Of a DNA stretch of 44,855 nt, positions 6,534 to 14,800 are shown piece after piece. The notes beneath the pieces were generated by a model that worked only from the letters and a program-made list of their open reading frames with translations, made no database searches and was not told the origin of the DNA. The DNA is taken from positions 1 to 44,855 of the IMG/VR virus record IMGVR_UViG_3300035689_000030; one strand, given 5' to 3'. The translations under genes were made by a program, and so were the position numbers. This DNA is from a virus. The first letter of the stretch is position 1, and each line of letters opens with the position of its first letter.

Positions 6534-7168
6534 AGGTTATATGACTTTTGAAAATCGCCTTTAAACTTTTTGGTTCCAATATGTGTCACCGTATGTGTTG
6601 GATTTAACCAAATCTGGTAACCAAGTTCTTTGATCTTTTCGCAGAGAACAATATCTTCTCCGTGAAAACTATCATTAATGACTGTGTATTCGCAAATGTA
6701 CTTTAGTGGTCTGCCTCGAAATTCACAGACAGGATTGCTCTCCCATAGGTCACGAATGACTTTCTGTGAGAGTTTTAGGAATCCAGTACCACAGCGTCCA
6801 ATCTTCAGGTATCCATCCGTGTCTGGTTCTTTCTGAACATCATAGACATTGTACTGGATTTTTTTATCACCTTTATTAACAACTGGAACTGCTACTACGT
6901 CTTTTGGAGAATTCACGATATTCAGAAGAACTTTTGGATCCCATTCTTCGTCATCATCAATAAAGACCATTGCATCATAGCGTTCTCTATAGGCAAGATT
7001 CAGAAGTTCATTTCTTGCCATTGGTAGAATGCTCTCATTAGCAAGAAACACTGGTTGGAACATTATATCGTTCGCAAGACCAAGTTTTGTACTTTCATAT
7101 AATGAATTAACAAACCAGGCATCAACCTTGCCATCAAGGCACGGCGTTGCAATTAATACTCTTTTCAT
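6530..7168 (-). CDS. GT-A glycosyltransferase
   Basis: A 212-aa GT-A fold protein. It opens MKRVLIATPCLDGKVDAWF, carries a DxD-type DDDEEWDP at 71-78 (after AMVFI), and a catalytic/acceptor motif FHGEDIVLCEKIKELG (168-183) followed by a His-rich strand (THTVTHIGT). The RNELLNLAYRERYD segment (52-65) is typical of transferases that anchor a donor-binding helix. First gene of the coupled modification operon; it follows the orphan S74 fragment across a short gap. Specific sugar unknown. Confidence 0.8.
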   Translation of the reverse strand: MKRVLIATPCLDGKVDAWFVNSLYESTKLGLANDIMFQPVFLANESILPMARNELLNLAYRERYDAMVFIDDDEEWDPKVLLNIVNSPKDVVAVPVVNKGDKKIQYNVYDVQKEPDTDGYLKIGRCGTGFLKLSQKVIRDLWESNPVCEFRGRPLKYICEYTVINDSFHGEDIVLCEKIKELGYQIWLNPTHTVTHIGTKKFKGDFQKSYNL

Positions 7169-7187
7169 TTGGAATAATGATGTATCT

Positions 7188-7463
7188 TTAAGTATTTAGT
7201 TTGTTCTCCAGAGCCTCTATTCTTGCTTTCAGGTCTTGGTTTTCAGTATCAAGTTGTTTCACAGCATTAATCAAATACCAAGTTAAATTAGAAGTATCAA
7301 CACTATAAACACCAGTACTTTCTTGCTTAACAATTTCTGGTAGTACTTCCGATGCTTCTTGAGCAATTAAACCAATTTGTACTCCTTCTTTATTAATTGC
7401 AGTGTGCTCTGGAAGTTCAGTGATTTCTTCTGGTTTGCGGTATTCATTCAAGAGTTTCAACAT
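7188..7463 (-). CDS. Orphan S74 chaperone-domain fragment
   Basis: A 91-aa product that is only the C-terminal two-thirds of an S74 intramolecular chaperone domain: GLIAQEASEVLPEIV (31-45), a strand pair, WYLINAVKQLD (62-72) and a long coiled coil to the end. The catalytic SDxRxK segment that starts a complete domain, present in three neighbours, is absent. It begins inside the last 20 bases of the 157-aa gene, in another frame, with no strong ribosome binding site. It could be a broken end of a lost fibre or a trans-acting trimerisation aid for the nearby 1285-aa fibre, which lacks its own S74. Confidence 0.72.
   Translation of the reverse strand: MLKLLNEYRKPEEITELPEHTAINKEGVQIGLIAQEASEVLPEIVKQESTGVYSVDTSNLTWYLINAVKQLDTENQDLKARIEALENKLNT
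7193..7200 (-). promoter_or_regulatory. Late-promoter-like ACTAAATA
   Basis: ACTAAATA overlapping the last codons of the S74 fragment, 24 bases upstream of the first glycosyltransferase; a possible promoter of the modification operon. Confidence 0.4.
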
Positions 7464-7917
7464 TCCAAGGAGTTGCTGGCCTCATTGTAGGTTGTTCAGC
7501 ATTTAGACCATAAAAAGATTGAATTTTTTTAGCAACAGTATTCTTTAACTGTTCTTTTTCAGATTCTTCTAATAGAGTTTCAATCCAACCAACCACGATT
7601 TCTGGGGTGAGATCTTCAAATGGAACAAAATTATTCCAATCAATTGGTCTAATATACTTTACCGAAACAATTTTCTTAATTTCATTTCCATTTTCATCTA
7701 ATAGAATGTTCCCATTGTTATCAATTATTGTCTGTTCTTCATCTTGATATACAATCTCTTCAAATGGCAATTTAAAATCAAAAACTTCGGTTGTATTGAA
7801 TCCATTTTCATCTTCTCCACGAATGTATGCTTTGATATATTCAACTGCACCATCAGGGGATTGATTTGTTTCATCAACTTTTAATTGACAAATATGATAA
7901 GTATAAGTAATACTCAT
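7444..7917 (-). CDS. Fibre-adjacent protein of unknown function
   Basis: A 157-aa acidic protein. Residues 1-100 are beta-rich (MSITYTYHICQLKVDE..., VEYIKAYIRGED), with an NGN/DENGN turn-rich insert near 66-78. Residues 105-140 are helical (TPEIVVGWIETLLEESEKEQ, LKNTVAKKIQSFYG), ending in a short proline-rich tail. It has AGGAA ahead of the ATG and an AATAAATA late box about 25 bases upstream. I recall similar proteins beside fibre genes in cyanophages and other marine phages; a role as fibre assembly factor or tip is plausible but not shown. Confidence 0.7.
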   Translation of the reverse strand: MSITYTYHICQLKVDETNQSPDGAVEYIKAYIRGEDENGFNTTEVFDFKLPFEEIVYQDEEQTIIDNNGNILLDENGNEIKKIVSVKYIRPIDWNNFVPFEDLTPEIVVGWIETLLEESEKEQLKNTVAKKIQSFYGLNAEQPTMRPATPWNVETLE

Positions 7918-7941
7918 ATTCCTAATTTCCTTTGATTTTTG

Positions 7942-7949
7942 TATTTATT
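7942..7949 (-). promoter_or_regulatory. Late promoter AATAAATA
   Basis: AATAAATA in the gap between the 1285-aa fibre and the 157-aa gene, on the minus strand. Confidence 0.55.
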
Positions 7950-7958
7950 CAGACAAAT

Positions 7959-10900
7959 TTATAAATTATATCCAGCAGAAATAGCTGCAACTGTCCAGTT
8001 TCCTGAACCGCAATTGACAGTTAACGTATTTGATCCAGATTGTCCAAAAGTTACAAAATCAGTATCGCCAGAAATAAATGTGCTTCCTGGTGTATTATTT
8101 CCAGTAATATAAAACTGAACTCGATAAATTGCAGAATCACCAGATGTTCCATCAGAGGTATTTCTACTAGCTAAAACTAACATTGTTGCTCCACCGTTAC
8201 TCTGATTTACTGACAATCCAGTATCGATAACAGTGTTACCAGAACTAGATGCAACTTCTCTTAATTGAGCTGTGTATGCTGCACCACCAGCTCTTACTAC
8301 ACCACTAAGTGTTATGGATCCAGCGACCTGCAACTTATAAATAGTTGGATTTGTAAGACCTATACCAACATTACCACTACTAGTACCATAAATCCAGTTC
8401 ACACCACCAGCACCAATCGCTAACTGACAGCTACCAGTTGCTGATGGAACTTGTGCATTGTTTCCAAGAGCAATATTATTAGAACCAGTGGTAACAGAGC
8501 ATCCTGCATAATGACCTAAGAATGTGTTGCAAGAACCAAAAGTATTAAGGCATCCAGCATTCGCTCCTATAAAGTTATTGTTGGATCCTGTGGTGTTACA
8601 ACGTCCTGCAAGTGATCCTATAAAGTTGTTGTTGTTTCCGGTAGTATTTTTTTGCCCCGCATAACGACCCATAAAGATATTGCAACTTCCAAAAGTATTA
8701 AAAGCTCCAGCACACTGTCCTATGAAGTTATTGTTGGATCCTGTGGTGTTTTTACCACCCGCATACCAACCAAAAAAGTTGTTACAAGAACCAGTAGTAT
8801 TGCAATAACCGGCAGCAAATCCAATAAAGTTATTGGCAGATCCAGTTGTATTAAAAGAACCTGCACGACATCCAAAGAAATTATTACAATTTCCAGTGGT
8901 GTTATAGTAACCAGCATAAAATCCAAAAAAGTTATTGTGACATCCAAAAGTATTAGAAAATCCAGCATTATTGCCTATAAAGTTATTGTTGGATCCAGTA
9001 GTGTTACATAGTCCAGCATTAATACCAAAGAAGTTATTATAACAACCAAAAGTATTCGAATATCCAGCACACTGTCCTATAAAGACGTTGCTGTTTCCTG
9101 TGGTGTTACAGATACCAGCACATAAACCGAAGAAGTTATTATTACTTCCTGTGGTATTACGATATCCAGCAGCACACCCTATGAAGTTGTTGAAACTACC
9201 AAAGGTATTAAACTCTCCTGCTTCACGACCAATAAAGTTATTGGAATTTCCTGTGGTATTGCAGCATCCAGCAAGATATCCAAAGAAGTTATTAGCACTA
9301 CCAGTAGTGTTAGCAAATCCAGCACATCTTCCTATAAAGTTATTGTCTACTCCTGTGGTATTACTATACCCTCCAGCATATCCAAAGAAGTTGTTATTAG
9401 ATCCAGTTGTATTACGAAATCCTGTGTCTTGTCCAAAGAAATTATTGCAACTTCCTGTGGTGCTGCAACGTCCCGCATTAACTCCAAAATAGTTATTACG
9501 AGATCCTGTGGTATTAAGACATCCAGCATCACGACCAATAAAGTTATTGAAGGATCCAGTGTCGTTGCATCTTCCTGCTTTATATCCACCAAAGAAGTTA
9601 TGACATCCTGTAGTATTGCAATATCCTGCACTGGCACCTAAAAATGTATTGTAAGATCCAAAGGTATTAAATTGCCCTGTAAGTTGACCTATGAAAACAT
9701 TAAATCCACCGGTGGTATTACATCTTCCAGCAGAGCGACCAAAAAATACGTTATAGCAACCAGTAGTATTTTTTTGCCCAGCATAAGGACCCATAAAGAT
9801 ATTACAACTTCCAGTGGTGTTACAACTTCCTGCTTGATTACCTACAAAAACATTACTACTTCCAGTGGTGTTGGTGCATCCAGCATTATATCCACCGAAG
9901 AAATTATGATTTCCAGTGGTATTTGAAAATCCAGCAGCACGACCTATAAAGTTATTATTGGTTCCAATTGTATTATTCTGCCCTGCATAAGGTCCAATAA
10001 AATTATTTCTACTTCCAGTGGTGTTACATAATCCTACATTAATACCAAAGAAATTATTTTGATTTCCAAAAGTATTAGAATATCCAGCACAGAAACCTAT
10101 AAAGTTATTGTTGGATCCTGTGGTATTAGAAAGACCAGCATTTTGTCCAAAGAAGTTATTAAAAGATCCAGAAATATTATAAACACCTGTACTATTTCCT
10201 ACAAAGAAATTATGAGATCCAAATGTATTGCAACGACCAGTGGCACGACCAATAAACGTATTATTACTTCCAGTTGTATTTGCTTGACCTGCAAGAGATC
10301 CAATGAAAACATTACGAGTTCCTGTTGTATTGCACTGCCCAACACAGTCACCAATAAAGTTATTATGACATCCAAAAGTATTCGAAAATCCAGCACATAA
10401 TCCAATAAAGTTGTTGTTGGATCCTGTGGTGTTATATCTTCCAGCATTACGACCAATAAAATTATTATTCTGTCCAATAGTGTTGCAGTATCCTGCCTCA
10501 CGCCCTATGAAGTTATTGTTGGATCCTGTGGTGTTGTATCTTCCAGCATTACGACCAAAGAAGTTATTATAACAACCAGTAGTATTATACTGCCCCGCAA
10601 AGACACCAAAGAAGTTATTATAAGCACCGAAAGTATTAGAAAATCCTGCACTATTTCCTATGAAGTTGTTGTGGTTTCCTGTGGCGTTACAATGTCCAGC
10701 AGATCTTCCAATAAAATTATTAGAACTACCAGTGGTATTATTACGCCCTGCATTATATCCACCAAAGAAGTTATGACATCCAGTGGTGTTACAGCGTCCA
10801 GCAAGAAATCCAAAGAAATTGTTATAAGAACCAATAGTATTAATACATCCTGATTGAGTTCCAATAAAATTATTATGATTTCCAGTAGTATTATTGATTC

Positions 10901-11816
10901 CAGCACACTGTCCAAAGAAGTTATTATAGCTTCCAGTAGTATTAGAAAATCCAGATTGCCTACCTAAGAAGTTGTTGTTGTTTCCTGTAGTGTTAGAACA
11001 TCCTGCTTGAATACCAAAGAAGTTATTATAGCAACCAAAGGTATTATTGCGCCCAGCACAGTTGCCTATAAAGTTATTGTTGGATCCTGTGGTATTGCAA
11101 AGTCCAGAAGAATTGCCAAAGAAGTTATTATGATTTCCATTGGTGTTATTATATCCAGCACATAATCCTATAAAGGTATTATTGTTTCCTGTGGTATTAT
11201 TAAATCCTGCTCGGGAACCTAAGAAGTTATTGCAACTTCCAGTGGTGTTTAAACGTCCAGCACCACATCCAAAGAAGTTATTATAACTTCCAATAGTATT
11301 ATAACCTCCTGCAGCATTACCAAAGAAGTTATTATTACTTCCAGTGGTGCTGCACCATCCAGCATAATAACCAAAGAAGTTATTGCAACAACCAAAAGTA
11401 TTAGAACGTCCAGCAGCATATCCAATGAAGTTATTATGACATCCAGTAGTATTACTTCTACCAGCACCAACACCAGCAAAGAAGTTATCCGTACCACCAC
11501 TTAAACTACCACCAGTTGTTGTATCACCAATTCTGATATTGGCAGTAGAACCAAAAGATACTTGAGTGAATGTAGCAACACCAGTGATATTCAGGTCAGT
11601 GAAAGTATTAGGTCCAATTGAAATCGAACTTTCAATGGTTGCTGCAGTAACGGCATCTAATGAAGCAATGTTCTGTAACTGCCTTGCACTTGAAACAATC
11701 TGAGTTGAACCAATACTTAACGAATTTGCAGTTACAATACCTGCAGTGTTAATATTTTCTACAACTAGATTTGCGCCTGTTTCAATACCAGCAGCGTTAA
11801 CCTTCGTGAATGCCAT
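7959..11816 (-). CDS. Giant repeat fibre 5 (1285 aa), non-S74 C-terminus
   Basis: Virion fibre-like protein. Residues 1-109 form an N-terminal module homologous to that of the 1640-aa fibre (shared SIGSTQ, RQLQNI, ITGVATFTQVSFGSTANI). About 59 copies of the 17-aa repeat follow (about 110-1107). The tail of about 178 aa has no S74 domain. It first carries a linker nearly identical in DNA to that of the 1632-aa fibre (NNAQVPSATGSCQLAIGAGG), then a beta-rich domain I cannot place (IYRVQFYITGNNTPGS ... CGSGNWTVAA). Glycine/asparagine-rich with no signal peptide, as for phage fibres. Probably a trimeric shaft with a C-terminal tip (inference). The start lacks a Shine-Dalgarno and follows a TATAAATA box by 14 bases. 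Confidence 0.88.
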   Translation of the reverse strand: MAFTKVNAAGIETGANLVVENINTAGIVTANSLSIGSTQIVSSARQLQNIASLDAVTAATIESSISIGPNTFTDLNITGVATFTQVSFGSTANIRIGDTTTGGSLSGGTDNFFAGVGAGRSNTTGCHNNFIGYAAGRSNTFGCCNNFFGYYAGWCSTTGSNNNFFGNAAGGYNTIGSYNNFFGCGAGRLNTTGSCNNFLGSRAGFNNTTGNNNTFIGLCAGYNNTNGNHNNFFGNSSGLCNTTGSNNNFIGNCAGRNNTFGCYNNFFGIQAGCSNTTGNNNNFLGRQSGFSNTTGSYNNFFGQCAGINNTTGNHNNFIGTQSGCINTIGSYNNFFGFLAGRCNTTGCHNFFGGYNAGRNNTTGSSNNFIGRSAGHCNATGNHNNFIGNSAGFSNTFGAYNNFFGVFAGQYNTTGCYNNFFGRNAGRYNTTGSNNNFIGREAGYCNTIGQNNNFIGRNAGRYNTTGSNNNFIGLCAGFSNTFGCHNNFIGDCVGQCNTTGTRNVFIGSLAGQANTTGSNNTFIGRATGRCNTFGSHNFFVGNSTGVYNISGSFNNFFGQNAGLSNTTGSNNNFIGFCAGYSNTFGNQNNFFGINVGLCNTTGSRNNFIGPYAGQNNTIGTNNNFIGRAAGFSNTTGNHNFFGGYNAGCTNTTGSSNVFVGNQAGSCNTTGSCNIFMGPYAGQKNTTGCYNVFFGRSAGRCNTTGGFNVFIGQLTGQFNTFGSYNTFLGASAGYCNTTGCHNFFGGYKAGRCNDTGSFNNFIGRDAGCLNTTGSRNNYFGVNAGRCSTTGSCNNFFGQDTGFRNTTGSNNNFFGYAGGYSNTTGVDNNFIGRCAGFANTTGSANNFFGYLAGCCNTTGNSNNFIGREAGEFNTFGSFNNFIGCAAGYRNTTGSNNNFFGLCAGICNTTGNSNVFIGQCAGYSNTFGCYNNFFGINAGLCNTTGSNNNFIGNNAGFSNTFGCHNNFFGFYAGYYNTTGNCNNFFGCRAGSFNTTGSANNFIGFAAGYCNTTGSCNNFFGWYAGGKNTTGSNNNFIGQCAGAFNTFGSCNIFMGRYAGQKNTTGNNNNFIGSLAGRCNTTGSNNNFIGANAGCLNTFGSCNTFLGHYAGCSVTTGSNNIALGNNAQVPSATGSCQLAIGAGGVNWIYGTSSGNVGIGLTNPTIYKLQVAGSITLSGVVRAGGAAYTAQLREVASSSGNTVIDTGLSVNQSNGGATMLVLASRNTSDGTSGDSAIYRVQFYITGNNTPGSTFISGDTDFVTFGQSGSNTLTVNCGSGNWTVAAISAGYNL
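8344..8537 (-). repeat. 194-bp block shared with the 1632-aa fibre gene
   Basis: By direct comparison this block and 23071-23264 have equal length and differ at four positions. It covers the last repeat unit and the VPSATGSCQLAIG linker, after which the two proteins become unrelated. Marks a module-exchange boundary. Confidence 0.85.
8496..11489 (-). repeat. 51-bp tandem repeat array, about 59 units
   Basis: Tandem in-frame 51-bp units encoding the 17-residue repeat near NTTGxxNNFFGxxAGxx. Paired positions after NTTG, after FFG and after AG vary; the rest is nearly fixed. Count estimated from array length divided by 51. Confidence 0.92.
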
Positions 11817-11830
11817 TATGGTTTTTTATG

Positions 11831-11838
11831 TATTTATA
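11831..11838 (-). promoter_or_regulatory. Late promoter TATAAATA with embedded stop codon
   Basis: Perfect T4-type TATAAATA. The TAA stop of the 1637-aa fibre lies inside the box. ATG of the next fibre is 14 bases downstream, after a TAAAAAACCATA leader shared with other fibre genes. Confidence 0.65.
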
Positions 11839-14800
11839 GACCTGCGGCATCTAAACGCTTAAGAACTTCTTTTAATGTATTTCTGAGTTCTGTGTTTTCT
11901 TGGTCGAGTTCTTGAATCGCTTTAATCAGAATAGGAATAAAGTTGGTCTTATAAATTCCTAAACTATCAGGTGCATTGTCGTCTACTAATCTGAGGTAAT
12001 CTGCATTGTATTCTTCTTGGACTGCTTGGACTTCTTGTGCAATTAAACCTGCTTCTTCCTTGCCTTGTGGAGGCAACTTCTTCTTCTCTTCGTCACGGAA
12101 GTCCCACTGGAATTTAACTGGTCTGAGTTTTCCTAAGAAATCTTTTCCTTGTGGTAGGTTTTGAATATTGATTTTATCTCTACCGTCAGAAGTGTTACCC
12201 CAAGCACTAAATGCACCACTGTAGCAGGCAGCAGTCGCATTACCAGAAGAGATGACGACTTGGTTGCTGTTGGTTGCTGATGGAACGTTATATGGTCCAA
12301 GAACAACGTTACAAGAACCAATAGTATTATTGCATCCTGCATATGCACCAATAAAAACATTTTTTATTCCAGTGGTATTTGCTCTTCCAGCACCAATACC
12401 CATAAAACTATTGTAACATCCAGTGCTATTGCAAAGTCCTGCATTAACACCAAAGAATTGATTATATCTTCCACTGGTATTATTCAATCCAGCAACTGTC
12501 CCCATAAACTGGTTGTGTCTACCAATAGTATTAGAATATCCAGCACAGGTTCCTATAAAGGTGTTGTCGCCTCCTGTAGTGTTGGAATATCCAGCAGTGA
12601 CACCAAAGAAATTGTTGTTGGTTCCTGTGGTGTTTGTTTGTCCAGCACGAAGACCAAAGAAAATATTATTAGATCCAGTTGTATTGAAATATCCAGCGTA
12701 TTTTCCAAAGAAAGTATTATAGCAACCAGAAGTATTCGCTAATCCTGCAGCACGACCAAAGAAATTGTTATAAGAACCTGTTGTGTTACATCTACCTGCA
12801 CTAGATCCAAAGAAGTTATTAAAGGAACCAGTGGTATTACACCATCCAGCAAGAGCCCCAAAGAAATTATTAAGATCACCAAAAGTATTAGAATATCCAG
12901 CACACTGTCCTATAAAGGTGTTGTTGGATCCTGTGGTGTTGCAACGTCCCGAAAGAAGACCAAAGAAGTTGTTATTAGATCCAGTCGTATTAGAACGTCC
13001 AACATCTACTCCAAAGAAGTTATTATAATTACCAAAAGTATTACTACAACCTGTAGCATCACCAATGAAGTTATTACCATTTCCTGTGGTGTTGCCTTGC
13101 CCTGCTCTCCATCCAATAAAGTTGTTATGAAAACCAAAAGTATTGTTACGTCCTGCACAGGCACCAATAAAGGTATTATTTCCTCCAGTGGTATTAGCGC
13201 ATCCTGCACATAATCCGAAGAAAGTATTGCAACTTCCTGTAGTATTACAATATCCTGCAGAAGTGCCAAGGAAATTATTATGAGACCCAGTAGTGTTAAA
13301 TCTTCCCGCCTCGGCACCAGAGAAAAAGTTTTGCTCTCCAGTTGTATTTGATGTTCCCGTATTGCGTCCAATAAAAGTATTAAAAAATCCAGTGGTGTTA
13401 CATTTACCTGCACTTCTTCCAATAAAAGTATTGTAACAACCAAAAGTATTAGCAAATCCAGCACACTGTCCTATAAAGGTATTGTCTGCTCCTGTGGTGT
13501 TGGAGTATCCAGCATTTAATCCAAAGAAGTTATTATGACTTCCTGTGGTATTGGAATTTCCAGCAGCATTGCCAAAAAAGTTATTATAGCATCCAGTAGT
13601 ATTGTAACGTCCAGAAACATTGCCAAAGAAGTTATTAAAGCAACCAGTAATGTTGCAACGTCCTGTAAAACGACCAAAGAAGTTATTATAACCACCAAAA
13701 GTATTAGAATATCCAGCACATAGTCCTATAAAGGTGTTGTGGCATCCAGTGGTGTTGCTATTTCCTGCACGGGACCCAAAGAAGTTATTATAATTACCAA
13801 AAGTATTGGAAACTCCCGTATTTGGTCCAATGAAATTATTTCTAGACCCAGTAGTATTGCATAAACCTGCATTAAAACCAAAGAAGTTATTATAAGCACC
13901 AAAGGTATTGGAATATCCAGCACAGAATCCTATAAAGTTATTGTGGTTTCCAGTGGTGTTGCTTCTTCCTGCATAATAACCAAAGAAGTTATTATTGGTA
14001 CCAGTAGTATTAGAAAGTCCAGAAAATTGCCCAAAGAAATTGTTGCGAATTCCAGTTGTGTTACAGCGACCTGCAGAAGGTCCAAAGAAATTATTAAAGC
14101 AACCAAAAGTATTAGAAAGACCAGCAAGGGTTCCTATAAAGTTATTATCAGTTCCTGTAGTATTGGAATATCCAGCACATAGACCTATAAAGTTATTGCA
14201 ATTTCCTGCGGTGTTACTGAAACCTGCAAATTTTCCAAAGAAATTATTATAACCACCAAAAGTATTAGAATATCCAGCACAGAATCCTATAAAGGTATTG
14301 TGATTTCCAGTAGTGTTACAGAATCCTACTTGAAGTCCAAAGAAGTTATTATTTTCACCAAAAGTATTAGAATATCCAGCACACTGTCCTATAAAGGTAT
14401 TGTTGGTTCCTGTGGTGTTGCAAGCACCAGCAAGATATCCAAAGAAGTTATTAAAAGATCCAGTAGTATTTCGATATCCAGCAGCATATCCACCAAAAAA
14501 GTTGTTACTTCCAGTAGTGTTTAATTGACCTGCACGAAACCCAATGAAAATATTGCAGTTTCCTGTCGTATTAGCACAACCTGCATAAAATCCAAAGAAG
14601 TTATTATACTTACCAGTGGTGTTGCAGAGACCAGCAATATTTCCAAAGAAGTTGTTGTGAGATCCTGTAGTATTTTTAAATCCTGCCTGAACACCAAAAA
14701 AGGTGTTATCAGTTCCTGTGGTATTGCATTGTCCTGCAGCACGACCAAAGAAATTATTATTATTTCCAGTGGTATTTTCACGTCCCGCAAGATATCCAAA

